DNA of 64,000 nucleotides from Flavobacterium omnivorum (GTDB taxonomy: Bacteria; Bacteroidota; Bacteroidia; Flavobacteriales; Flavobacteriaceae), in NCBI RefSeq assembly GCF_900099915.1, contig NZ_FNDB01000001.1:372001-436000 (forward strand). The letters are read 5' to 3'. The first letter of the stretch is position 1, and every line of letters starts with the position of its first letter. Positions 42,599 through 50,944 of this stretch are shown here, piece by piece. Under the pieces are notes generated by a model. That model did not search any database and had not been told where the DNA came from. It saw only the letters and a program-made list of their open reading frames with translations. A program made the translations under genes and the position numbers.

Positions 42599-43570
42599 CT
42601 ATACTTCGTTTACTGGTATGTATTTTTCTATGCAATAATTTTCTACTTCTGTGTCGTTTACAAAATAATTATCGCAAAATTCGTCAAGCTCTTTTTCAAC
42701 GCCAGTGACGTATTTTTCGTTTGCGGTCATTAATTTTTCTGTTTGTTCAATAAATCTTTCAAACTCTTTGTTCATTTTGCAAAGTTTATCAATAGTCTTA
42801 AAGTCTAAGTCACGAAAAATTGAGGGGTAAAGGACTTTGCTTTGATATGGATTTGCATTCAGCTGAATTATTCCAATTCCAAATGATTGATTTAATCTTG
42901 CCATTTCTTCATTTAAACTATCACTAAATTCAAATGCTACTAAATATCCATAGTTAGCCCAACTTGAATTTGAAACGGCTTGAAAAAAAGCTTTTTTTAG
43001 TTCGCTGTCACTATTGATTTCTCTCTTTAACTCGTATGAACTTAGTTTAAAAGTATCAATACGATTTATGGATTTTAGAAAATTTTGACTTGCTTTTGTC
43101 TGTAAATTTAAAAATTTGATTCCAACCATATCAGGATGTGTCCAAATTTGATTGTTGTCTTTTCCATTTGATTGTTCATGAAAAATGGTCTTAGAGTAAG
43201 TGTCTGTATTTTTTAAATAACTACTTAAAAGTTTATGCAGATCTCTTTCGTCATAAGTTTTTGACTTATTAATCTTGATGGGTTTTGCACTTTGATTATC
43301 GGTATCACCACTTAAAATTTCAATCCCAATATTTTGTTCGTTTTTTGTCAAATAGTACGAATATGTCCCTCCATTTTGCTTAATTCGTTTTACTCTGGTG
43401 TCACCATTACGTATAAAGTCGCCAAGAATTGCTGAAATTGTTGAGCTAGGAGTTTTTGCACCACCAAAGTCATAATAATTTTTGTCAACAATATGATTGA
43501 GAACCGCTAAGTAATTGGTAATGTTATTAATATCTTCTAAACTTTTTAATACGGCTTCTTTTAATGTCAT
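42599..43570 (-). CDS. HrgA-like HARE-HTH / PD-(D/E)xK nuclease
   Basis: 323 residues, predicted stand-alone restriction-type endonuclease. Residues 1-75 are a HARE-HTH domain, MTLKEAVLKSLED ... GAKTPSSTISAIL ... TRVKRIKQNGGTYSYYL, a winged helix often found in modification-aware DNA systems. Residues 107-230 form a PD-(D/E)xK-like core: WTHPDMVGI with D147, SYELKREI with E180-L-K182, and FFQAVSNSSWANYGYLV with Q198 and W204. The middle and end strongly recall COG2958/HrgA proteins, the H. pylori gene that replaces a restriction enzyme. No methylase is adjacent. Upstream is a structured repeat (43707-43800). Confidence 0.75.
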   Translation of the reverse strand: MTLKEAVLKSLEDINNITNYLAVLNHIVDKNYYDFGGAKTPSSTISAILGDFIRNGDTRVKRIKQNGGTYSYYLTKNEQNIGIEILSGDTDNQSAKPIKINKSKTYDERDLHKLLSSYLKNTDTYSKTIFHEQSNGKDNNQIWTHPDMVGIKFLNLQTKASQNFLKSINRIDTFKLSSYELKREINSDSELKKAFFQAVSNSSWANYGYLVAFEFSDSLNEEMARLNQSFGIGIIQLNANPYQSKVLYPSIFRDLDFKTIDKLCKMNKEFERFIEQTEKLMTANEKYVTGVEKELDEFCDNYFVNDTEVENYCIEKYIPVNEV

Positions 43571-43706
43571 TTTCTAATTATTTTACTTTCTTTCCAAATA
43601 TATTAATTTTTTCTTACAAATATCGATTGTTCTTGAGTGGTTTGTTAATAGAGTGACAGCTGGCGAACATTCCTTACTGGATTAGCATAATTAGGATTTT
43701 GGCAGG

Positions 43707-43800
43707 GTTTGCGTGAGGGATAGCAGTGGAAATCCTTTATATTTTTTCTTTAAAAATAAAAAGATTGCAGCGGAAAGCCCGACCTTTGTGGTCACGCCCA
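43707..43800 (+). repeat. Structured dispersed element, copy B
   Basis: GCGTGAGGGATAGCAGTGG, AAATCCTTTA, a loop, then AAGATTGCAGCGGAAAGCCCGACC and TCACGCCCA. GCGTGA pairs with TCACGC at the ends. Shares words and pairings with copy A (6101-6205). Confidence 0.75.
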
Positions 43801-43805
43801 AAAAC

Positions 43806-43836
43806 AACAAAACCCCAAGAATATCTTGAGGCTTTG
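43806..43836 (-). terminator. Terminator after the class I aminotransferase
   Basis: On the minus strand AAGCCTCAAGA, TAT, TCTTGGGGTTTTG; one mismatch, T-run follows. Confidence 0.6.
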
Positions 43837-43891
43837 ATGGTATTGTAAGTTGGATTTTTGAGTTTCTAACTTTCGATTTTATGAGATTTGA

Positions 43892-45079
43892 CTATAGTGC
43901 CAAAGCATCTTTGATTCTTTTTAATGCTTCTTTCAAGATCTCGTCGCTGGTTGCGTAAGAGAAACGGATACAGTCAGGATTTCCAAAAGCGTCACCTGTT
44001 ACCGTTGCTACGTTAGCTTCGGCCAAAAGGTACATTGATAAATCCATTGCATTTTTGATTTCGGTTCCTCTCAATTTTTTTCCAAAGAAAGAAGAAATAT
44101 CAGGGAATACGTAAAAAGCTCCTTCAGGAACATTGATTTTTACTCCTGGAATTTCTTTTAATAATCCTACCACTAAATCTCTACGGCTATGGAAAGCGTC
44201 AACCATGTGTTTCAATACACTTGGATCAGCATCTACTGCTGTAATAGTAGCGCGTTGTGCGATAGAATTTGCTCCTGACGTTACTTGACCTTGAATTTTT
44301 GTACACGCTTTAGCGATGAATTCTGGTGCGCCAATATATCCAATTCTCCATCCTGTCATGGCGAAGGCTTTAGCAACTCCATTTACGGTAATTGTTCTTT
44401 CTAACATTCCTGGGATCGAAGCGATGCTGCAAAAAGTTCCTGAGAAATTGATGTGCTCATAGATTTCGTCAGCAACAACATATACATGTGGGTATTTTTC
44501 CAAGACTTTAACAAGAGCCGTTAATTCTTCTCTGTTGTACACCGATCCACTTGGGTTACAAGGAGAACTGAACCACATCATTTTTGTTTTTGGCGTGATG
44601 GCCGCTTCTAATTGTTCTGGTGTGATTTTGAAATCAGTATCTACAGATGTAGGAACTTCTACAGGAACTCCACCGGATAGTTTTACGATTTCGAAATACG
44701 AAACCCAGTAAGGAGCTGGTAAAATAACTTCGTCACCAACGTTTAGCATTACTTGTGCAATGTTGTATAACGATTGTTTTGCTCCAGTTGAAACTACAAT
44801 TTGAGATGGTTTGTAGTCTAAATCATTGTCTCTTTTGAATTTTCTGCAGATGGCTTCTTTTAATTCAGCATATCCTTCTACTGGAGAATAAGTACTGTAA
44901 TTTTCGTCAATCGCTTTTTTTGCTGCTTCTTTGATAAAGTCAGGCGTATTAAAATCAGGTTCGCCTAAACTTAAACTGATAATGTCTTTTCCTTGTGCTT
45001 TTAATTCTCTGGCTAAAGCAGCCATTGCTAGTGTTTGTGATGTTGCTAGATTGTTAATTCTATCGGATAATGGATTCAT
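43892..45079 (-). CDS. Class I aminotransferase, aspartate aminotransferase type
   Basis: PLP-dependent aminotransferase (aspartate/alanine/aromatic) of 395 residues. The PLP lysine is K237 in VNGVAKAFAMTGWRIGY; SLGEPDFNTP (37-46) and 'PCNPSGSVY' (173-181) are class I landmarks; the family arginine near the C-terminus lies in 'CIRFSYA'. Exact substrate is not set by sequence, but aspartate is the usual one for this subgroup. It is separated from the desaturase by a palindrome. Confidence 0.92.
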   Translation of the reverse strand: MNPLSDRINNLATSQTLAMAALARELKAQGKDIISLSLGEPDFNTPDFIKEAAKKAIDENYSTYSPVEGYAELKEAICRKFKRDNDLDYKPSQIVVSTGAKQSLYNIAQVMLNVGDEVILPAPYWVSYFEIVKLSGGVPVEVPTSVDTDFKITPEQLEAAITPKTKMMWFSSPCNPSGSVYNREELTALVKVLEKYPHVYVVADEIYEHINFSGTFCSIASIPGMLERTITVNGVAKAFAMTGWRIGYIGAPEFIAKACTKIQGQVTSGANSIAQRATITAVDADPSVLKHMVDAFHSRRDLVVGLLKEIPGVKINVPEGAFYVFPDISSFFGKKLRGTEIKNAMDLSMYLLAEANVATVTGDAFGNPDCIRFSYATSDEILKEALKRIKDALAL

Positions 45080-45107
45080 TGTAATAGGTTGTAGTTAGTT
45101 TATTAAT

Positions 45108-45135
45108 TAGTAGAGATGCACCGCAGTGCATCTCT
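45108..45135. repeat. TAGTAGAGATGCA palindrome, copy 3
   Basis: AGAGATGCAC CGCA GTGCATCTCT. Shares TAGTAGAGATGCAC and CAGTGCATCTC with the palindrome at 36236-36260. Between the desaturase and the class I aminotransferase. Confidence 0.85.
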
Positions 45136-45148
45136 AGGTGTTATATGA

Positions 45149-46243
45149 TTATGTAAGTTCCGGTTTCATTCCCAGCTCTTTCAAATGCTTGAAATGAGCA
45201 ATAACAGCACTTCGCATTGTTTTGTATTCGTAATACGGCAAGTTGCATTCTTGAGCCGTTTCTTTTACGATACTGGCAATTTTTCCATAATGTACGTGAC
45301 TGATATTTGGAAAAATATGGTGCTCGATCTGGTGATTCAATCCTCCTGTGTACCAGTTTACGATTGCGTTTTTTGGTGCAAAATTCGTAGTGGTAAACAG
45401 TTGGTGTATCGCCCAAGTATTGTCCATTTCGCCTAATTCATTTGGAGATGGATTAGTCGTTTCTTCAACAACATGTGCCAATTGAAACACGACACTTAAA
45501 ATTAAACCTGCAGTGTAATGCATTACGAAGAAGCCTATTAATACTTTCCACCAGGTGATTCCAATAACGATTGGCAATACAATCCAGATAGAAACGTAGA
45601 TTACTTTTGTAATGATTAATGTCGTCCAAAGTACTTTCGGACTTTTTAATTCTCCGTACGATAATTTCCTTTTAATATAATTACGCATCTGTTTAAAATC
45701 AGTTGTGATTGCCCAGTTGAAGGTTAGCAATCCATAAAGAAAAACAGAATAATATTGTTGAAAACGGTGAAAATTGTACCATTTTGCATCTTTTGTAAAA
45801 CGAATGACGCGTCCTGCGTCTAAGTCCTCATCGTGACCCGGAATGTTTGTATAGGTATGGTGCAAAACGTTATGTTGTACTTGCCAGTTGTGAACATTTC
45901 CTGCCAAAACATAAATAGTTCCGCCCATGAATTTGTTAACCCAGGTTTTATTAGAATAGGATCCGTGATTTCCATCGTGCATCACATTCATTCCTACTCC
46001 AGCCATTCCAATTCCCATAACAATGGTCAAAAGAAGATGTGCCCAAAATGGCATACCAAGTGTTAGAATTAAAAAATAGGGCGCAAGAAAGACGGAGAAG
46101 AGAATTATAGTTTTCAGATATAGTTTCCAGTTTCCTGTTTTTTGTATGTTGTTTTCTTTGAAGTAATTGTTAACCCGTGAGTTAAGTGTTCTAAAAAACT
46201 TTAGGCTATCTTGCTTAGCAAATGTTGGCGCATTATTACTCAT
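45149..46243 (-). CDS. Membrane fatty acid desaturase
   Basis: 364 residues, integral membrane di-iron enzyme that inserts double bonds in acyl chains. The three His boxes are complete: H89-DGN-H93, H124-NVL-H128-H129, and HQIEHH near 311. The last box with a Q before IEHH resembles front-end (delta-6/linoleoyl-CoA) type desaturases, so an acyl-lipid or acyl-CoA substrate is likely. Membrane helices at about 43-62 and 67-90, then two more pairs. Promoter at 46296-46261 (minus). Confidence 0.92.
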   Translation of the reverse strand: MSNNAPTFAKQDSLKFFRTLNSRVNNYFKENNIQKTGNWKLYLKTIILFSVFLAPYFLILTLGMPFWAHLLLTIVMGIGMAGVGMNVMHDGNHGSYSNKTWVNKFMGGTIYVLAGNVHNWQVQHNVLHHTYTNIPGHDEDLDAGRVIRFTKDAKWYNFHRFQQYYSVFLYGLLTFNWAITTDFKQMRNYIKRKLSYGELKSPKVLWTTLIITKVIYVSIWIVLPIVIGITWWKVLIGFFVMHYTAGLILSVVFQLAHVVEETTNPSPNELGEMDNTWAIHQLFTTTNFAPKNAIVNWYTGGLNHQIEHHIFPNISHVHYGKIASIVKETAQECNLPYYEYKTMRSAVIAHFKHLKELGMKPELT

Positions 46244-46260
46244 ATATTTTCAATAAAGTT

Positions 46261-46296
46261 CAAAGGTAATTATTATAAATTTTTCGATATACAAAA
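46261..46296 (-). promoter_or_regulatory. Promoter of the desaturase
   Basis: On the minus strand TTTTG (46296-46292) and TACCTTTG (46268-46261), a 23-nt spacer. The -7 box fits TAnnTTTG. Confidence 0.55.
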
Positions 46297-46325
46297 TTGA
46301 GATAAATATTTTAACTGTAAAGTAT

Positions 46326-46333
46326 TACTTTTG
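46326..46333 (+). promoter_or_regulatory. -7 element of rsmG
   Basis: TACTTTTG, 15 nt before the ATG. Only a distant TTG at 46297-46299 serves as -33, so a weaker call. Confidence 0.35.
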
Positions 46334-46348
46334 TTAAAAAAATAATAG

Positions 46349-46978
46349 ATGGACGAGATTCTTAAGTATTTTCCTAATTTAACTGATATTCAGAAAGAAC
46401 AGTTCGAAAAGCTGGATTTTTTATACCATGATTGGAATGAAAAAATCAATGTTATTTCGAGGAAAGATATTGATGCTTTGTATACTAAACATATTTTGCA
46501 TTCGTTGGGAATTGCCAAAATTATAAATTTTGAACCGGGTACTTATGTTCTTGATGTGGGCACCGGTGGTGGATTTCCAGGAATTCCATTAGCGATTCTT
46601 TTTCCGGAAACGCGTTTTTATTTGATTGATATCATTGCCAAAAAAATAAAAGTGGTTCAGGCTGTTGCCGAAGGATTAGAATTGAAAAATGTAAAAGCGG
46701 AGCAATTACGTGCCGAAAATGTAAAAGGAGATTTCGACTTTATCGTGAGTCGTGCCGTAACGAATATGCCGGATTTTGTTTCTTGGGTGAAAACCAAAAT
46801 CAAAAAGAACAACAAACACGAATTGAAAAATGGAATTCTGTATTTAAAAGGAGGTGATTTAACTGAAGAGTTAAAAGACTTTCCAAAAGCAACGGAGTAC
46901 AATCTTGCTGATTTCTTTGAAGATGAATTCTTTGAAAGTAAGAAAGTGGTGCATTTGCCTTTGAAGTTTCAATCGTAG
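46349..46978 (+). CDS. rsmG: 16S rRNA (guanine(527)-N7)-methyltransferase
   Basis: SAM-dependent methylation of G527 in 16S rRNA. 209 residues, the normal length. LDVGTGGGFPGIPLAI (about 71-86) is the glycine-rich SAM motif; 'NVISRKDID' and 'SRAVTNMPDFVSW' are RsmG landmarks. It starts at ATG 46349 and ends before a perfect hairpin terminator. Confidence 0.94.
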   Translation: MDEILKYFPNLTDIQKEQFEKLDFLYHDWNEKINVISRKDIDALYTKHILHSLGIAKIINFEPGTYVLDVGTGGGFPGIPLAILFPETRFYLIDIIAKKIKVVQAVAEGLELKNVKAEQLRAENVKGDFDFIVSRAVTNMPDFVSWVKTKIKKNNKHELKNGILYLKGGDLTEELKDFPKATEYNLADFFEDEFFESKKVVHLPLKFQS

Positions 46979-47120
46979 TCTTAAGGTCGAAAGTCTTAAA
47001 GTCGAAAGATAGAACTGAGTAGAAAAAATATAAAAAAAGCCGAATCTAAAATTTTAGATTCGGCTTTTTTTGCTATTGTTAAAGTTCTTTCAGACTTTCG
47101 ACTTTCAAACTTTAGGACTA
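46978..47120. repeat. AGTCTTAAAGTCGAAAG repeats flanking a terminator
   Basis: Words such as AAGTCTTAAAGTCGAAAG on the left and CTTTCGACTTTCAAAC on the right are inverted around the terminator at 47032-47071, so a longer hairpin can form. Confidence 0.6.
47032..47071. terminator. Bidirectional terminator between rsmG and pruA
   Basis: AAAAAAAGCCGAATCTAAAA and its exact reverse complement side by side; 20-bp perfect stem. Confidence 0.93.
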
Positions 47121-47122
47121 AT

Positions 47123-48751
47123 TTATTCTCCTAAAAACGGATATCTGTAATCAACTGGAGTGATAAAAGTTTCTTTGATCGTTCTTGGCGAAGCCCAACG
47201 CAACAAGTTCAATGCTGAACCCGCTTTGTCGTTTGTTCCTGATGCTCTTGCGCCACCAAAAGGTTGCATTCCTACAACAGCTCCCGTTGGTTTATCATTG
47301 ATGTAGAAATTACCGGCCGCATTTTGCAATTTGGTAGTCGCTTGCTCAATTGCATAACGATCTTGACTGAAAACCGCACCTGTTAACGCATATTCTGAAG
47401 TGGTATCAACCAGCTCTAAAGTTTCTTCCCATTTGTCGTCTTCGTAAACGAAAATCGTCATTACGGGTCCGAACAATTCCGTTTCCATGGTTGAATAATG
47501 AGGATTTGTAGTTACGATAATCGTTGGTTCAATAAAATAACCAACAGATTTGTCATAGTTTCCTCCAACGATAATTTCGGCATCAGCATCTTTTTTAGCT
47601 TGGTCTATAAAACCAGCCAATTTGTCGAATGAACCTTCGTGAATTACCGCAGTGATAAAGTTTCCGAAATCTTCAGGAGAACCCATTTTCATCGATTTTG
47701 TATCGGTGATTAATTGCTCTTTTATTGCTGGCCACAAACTTTTTGGAACATAAGATCTTGAAGCTGCAGAACATTTTTGACCTTGAAATTCAAATGCACC
47801 ACGAACAATTCCTGTTGCTACTTGTTTTGGATTCGAACTTGGATGAGCGATGATAAAATCTTTTCCTCCAGTTTCACCAACAATTCTTGGGTAGGTTTTA
47901 TAATGGTGAATGTTTGTTCCAATTTTTGCCCAGATATCTTTAAATACATGAGTTGAACCTGTAAAGTGAATTCCAGCGAAATCACGGCTTGCCAGAACAG
48001 TATCCGTAATCATCAAAGCATCTCCAAAAACAACGTTGATAACGCCATCAGGAACTCCTGCTTCTTTGAAAACTTCAATGATGATTTGTGCAGAGAACAC
48101 TTGACTGTCGCTTGGTTTCCAAATCACAACATTCCCCATCATGGCAGCACTTGCAGGAAGATTTCCGGCAATAGCAGTAAAGTTGAACGGTGTAATCGCA
48201 TACACAAAACCTTCAAGAGGTCTGTACTCTAAACGGTTCCACATATCCGAATTTGATTTTGGCTGATCGTTGTAAATTTGGGTCATAAATTCTACGTTGA
48301 AACGTAAAAAATCGATGAATTCACAAGAAGCATCAATTTCTGCCTGATGAACATTTTTAGACTGTGCAATCATTGTTGCAGCATTTATTCTTGCTCTGTA
48401 TGGACCAGCAATCAATTCAGCTGCTTTTAGGAAAATAGCGGCTCTTTGTTCCCAGGCCATATTTGCCCAAGCAGTTTTAGCTTCAAGTGCATTTGCAATT
48501 GCTTGCTCAACATGAGATTTTTCAGCAAGGTGATAGGTTCCAACAATATGTTTATGGTCGTGAGGAGCAGACATGTTTTTTGTATTTCCAGTTCTAATTT
48601 CTTCGCTTCCGATATATAAAGGAACGTCGATTTTAGAATTCCACATTTTAGTATAAGCTGCTTGAACAGCTGCTTTTTCAGGTGAATTAGGTGCATACCC
48701 TTTTACAGGCTCGTTTACTGCTTTTGGTACGTGAAAAAATCCTTTTAACAT
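47123..48751 (-). CDS. pruA: 1-pyrroline-5-carboxylate dehydrogenase
   Basis: Oxidises L-glutamate gamma-semialdehyde to glutamate in proline breakdown. 542 residues. Nucleophile C327 in FQGQKCSAASR, 'VGETGGKDF' is the general base region, 'ITPFNFTAIAGNLPA' the NAD-binding part, and the length and C-terminal 'ASGTNDKAGSALNLLRWASPR' match type 1 P5C dehydrogenases rather than other ALDH groups. A TACTTTTG -7 box lies at 48813-48806 (minus). Confidence 0.93.
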   Translation of the reverse strand: MLKGFFHVPKAVNEPVKGYAPNSPEKAAVQAAYTKMWNSKIDVPLYIGSEEIRTGNTKNMSAPHDHKHIVGTYHLAEKSHVEQAIANALEAKTAWANMAWEQRAAIFLKAAELIAGPYRARINAATMIAQSKNVHQAEIDASCEFIDFLRFNVEFMTQIYNDQPKSNSDMWNRLEYRPLEGFVYAITPFNFTAIAGNLPASAAMMGNVVIWKPSDSQVFSAQIIIEVFKEAGVPDGVINVVFGDALMITDTVLASRDFAGIHFTGSTHVFKDIWAKIGTNIHHYKTYPRIVGETGGKDFIIAHPSSNPKQVATGIVRGAFEFQGQKCSAASRSYVPKSLWPAIKEQLITDTKSMKMGSPEDFGNFITAVIHEGSFDKLAGFIDQAKKDADAEIIVGGNYDKSVGYFIEPTIIVTTNPHYSTMETELFGPVMTIFVYEDDKWEETLELVDTTSEYALTGAVFSQDRYAIEQATTKLQNAAGNFYINDKPTGAVVGMQPFGGARASGTNDKAGSALNLLRWASPRTIKETFITPVDYRYPFLGE

Positions 48752-48805
48752 ATTTTTAAAATTATAAAATTAGAAAATGGGTGTTGTGTCTTTGTAACTA
48801 AAGCA

Positions 48806-48813
48806 CAAAAGTA
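48806..48813 (-). promoter_or_regulatory. -7 element of pruA
   Basis: TACTTTTG on the minus strand, ~55 nt before the ATG; no exact -33 box. Confidence 0.45.
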
Positions 48814-48881
48814 CGAAGGTTTCTTTAAAGAAATGATATTTTCGAGCTAAACTAAAGGCGATAAAAAGGAATAGTCGTGTG

Positions 48882-49025
48882 GTAGCCCTGATAACAATGG
48901 AAAGCTTTTTGGGGTCTCATTATATTTTTTCTTGTGAAATAAGAGCGACTTTAGAAGCTCCTTATTTTACTTAGAAAAAAATAAAGGAGAGGGCAAAAAC
49001 TTGAAATGGATAGCAGGATAGGCTC
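48882..49025 (+). repeat. Structured dispersed element, copy C
   Basis: AGCCCTGATAACAATGG, AAAGCTTTTT, an inner hairpin (AATAAGAGCGACTTTAGAAG...TTATT), then AAACTTGAAATGGATAGC AGGATAGGCT. The AGCC..CTG end pairs with CAG..GGCT. It matches copy D (7821-7963, reverse orientation) over most of its length and copies A/B in the GATA-CA-TGGAAA part. Confidence 0.7.
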
Positions 49026-49045
49026 AAAAGGAAACTGTTAAAAAG

Positions 49046-49432
49046 CTAGTTTAACGCGAATGGTGCGCACAACCTGAACGTAGGTACAATCACTTTGAAG
49101 TTTCTTGTGGTGGTAAAGTTAATCATATTAAAATGGCCTTTCATAGCGCCATAAGGGGATGATAGTAAACAACCTGAACTGTAGGTATGCAATTCTCCTG
49201 GTTTTAAAACTGGTTTTTTGCCAATAACTCCATCGCCATCTACGATTTCTATTTCATTTAAAGAATCGAAAATTTCCCAATGACGTGAAATCAATTGAAC
49301 GGAATCCTTACTGTGGTTTTCAATTGTGATTACGTAACTAAAGGCAAAGTGAATCTTGTAGTTCTTGAAGTAGGTGCCTTCAAAACTAGTCAATACCGAT
49401 ATTTTTATACCTCTTGTTATTTGAGAAACCAT
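49046..49432 (-). CDS. apaG: ApaG family protein
   Basis: 128 residues, single beta-sandwich fold with 'FAYVITIENHSKDSVQLISRHW', 'GDGVIGKKPVLKPGELHTYSSGC' and 'MKGHFNM', as in ApaG. The name Co2+/Mg2+ efflux protein comes from early genetics; its real function is unclear. ATG at 49432. Confidence 0.9.
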   Translation of the reverse strand: MVSQITRGIKISVLTSFEGTYFKNYKIHFAFSYVITIENHSKDSVQLISRHWEIFDSLNEIEIVDGDGVIGKKPVLKPGELHTYSSGCLLSSPYGAMKGHFNMINFTTTRNFKVIVPTFRLCAPFALN

Positions 49433-49512
49433 ATTATGTGGATGAAGTGGTGGTTAATAAGGTCAAATTTACAAAAAATTGATTTTGTTTTACAAAAATT
49501 AAATAAGTTTTT

Positions 49513-50778
49513 TTAGTTAATTATATTTAATGAATTCGCCATTCCTCTGCCGACAATTCGATCGTAACGATCAATGCTTTCTCTGTAATAAACTAGAATA
49601 GTGTAGTCGTTTTCAGTTTGATAAAAATTACCGTCAATTGCATTTTCAGAATCAATAACTCCTTTGTCATCAGCAACTACATACTGAAAGTTTGTGAACC
49701 CCTGCTTGATTAAAATTGCCTTTTCATAAATTCCTTTTTGCGGATTATAGTCCATTTTATAGGCGGGAGTATTATTGTAATTATTGAACATTCCAGTGAC
49801 ATAAATGTTTTTATTTAATCTGAAAGTAGGAGCCGAAAGACTGAAATAAACCCAAGCATAATCCGCTTCTATTTCACTGTTTGCCGCATTTATATTTTTG
49901 ACAACAAAGTCGCCATTGACATCTTGGGTAAATACATATGGAAAATTAGTTCTGGCCGCGCTAGTGTATAAATGGGATCCATAGATCGCAGTATTAGAAT
50001 CGATACGAGCGACATTATTACTGGCAGCCCTTATTTCTTTATTTTCGAAAAATAAAAATTCGTTTCCAGCCCAAAACTGAGTTTCAGAATCGTATTTGTA
50101 AATCAAATCATTTCCAATTGTATATTGTGGAATTATATTTTTTATGGGACTATTCAGTTGGCCGTTTTGAAGTAAAAGCACCTTTACATTTCGTAACGGA
50201 TTTTGAAAAGTAATGGTGTTGGATCTAATGGTAAAATCTAAATTGTGTTTGGATTCAATATTACTTACTGTTCGTGCTCGTTTTACCTGGATGGGAACGG
50301 TGACTAAATCTTCATAAAGAATGAATTTTCTAGAGAACACAACTTCTCTATTTTCATCTAAAATTTTAAGCATATAATTTCCACTGATCTTTAGTTGTTG
50401 GGTAAACTGATTGGGAATTGCTAATTTGTAATGGGAATAGATTTGTAGGGTATTAAATGAGTTGGTGTAATCTTGAATTCTTTGGTTGTCAAACCCTTCT
50501 AAGTATTCATTTTTAGGTATTTCGGTAGGGTTCCAATTGTAGTTACAATGAATAATTTCGTAATAATAATTAGCTTCATTGCCAAAAAGATCATCAAATT
50601 GCAATTGAAATCCTTCTCCTAATTTTACAATTGGTATTATATTTTTATCATTTTGTACAAATGAGATGGTTTTAATATTAAAGGGAGGTGCCACTTCTTT
50701 TTCTGCTTGCGCAAAAGCGGTACAGGTCAGAAATACAACAGAAAAAAGGAGTACTTTTTTGAAAAATAATTGTGTCAT
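49513..50778 (-). CDS. T9SS plug-type protein (DUF5103)
   Basis: 421 residues with a signal peptide (about 1-23, AFAQA-EK), then a DUF5103 beta-sandwich that in Flavobacteria plugs the SprA translocon of type IX secretion, keeping the pore closed when idle. 'YEIIHCNYNWNPTEIPKNEYLEGFDNQRIQDY' is the family core. Strand-rich throughout, no transmembrane helix other than the signal. It fits with the two T9SS substrates in this window. Confidence 0.82.
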   Translation of the reverse strand: MTQLFFKKVLLFSVVFLTCTAFAQAEKEVAPPFNIKTISFVQNDKNIIPIVKLGEGFQLQFDDLFGNEANYYYEIIHCNYNWNPTEIPKNEYLEGFDNQRIQDYTNSFNTLQIYSHYKLAIPNQFTQQLKISGNYMLKILDENREVVFSRKFILYEDLVTVPIQVKRARTVSNIESKHNLDFTIRSNTITFQNPLRNVKVLLLQNGQLNSPIKNIIPQYTIGNDLIYKYDSETQFWAGNEFLFFENKEIRAASNNVARIDSNTAIYGSHLYTSAARTNFPYVFTQDVNGDFVVKNINAANSEIEADYAWVYFSLSAPTFRLNKNIYVTGMFNNYNNTPAYKMDYNPQKGIYEKAILIKQGFTNFQYVVADDKGVIDSENAIDGNFYQTENDYTILVYYRESIDRYDRIVGRGMANSLNIIN

Positions 50779-50944
50779 TTTGCAGTGCTTAAGATTCGGT
50801 AAATATAAGGAATACTCCTGTTTTTAATTTATTTATTTATTTTCAAAAAAGTTATTTTTCGTGTGTAATTTCTGTTAATTAAAATACAATAATGTTAGAT
50901 ATTAAGAGTAATCGTATTATTTTTACTTCAAACAAACAAACCTT

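Larger units (their letters stand above)
43571..43891. other. Intergenic region: HrgA-like promoter side, structured repeat, terminator
   Basis: It contains a possible TATATTTG -7 box at 43604-43597 (minus), structured repeat copy B (43707-43800) and a terminator for the aminotransferase (43806-43836). Confidence 0.5.

Noticed and set aside
45141..45416. Second minus-strand frame inside the desaturase gene
   Set aside because: It overlaps the third His box of a well-supported gene and has no protein-like pattern.
48752..49045. Riboswitch upstream of pruA
   Set aside because: The structured part lies on the plus strand in the same family as three other dispersed elements and not in a fixed place before pruA.
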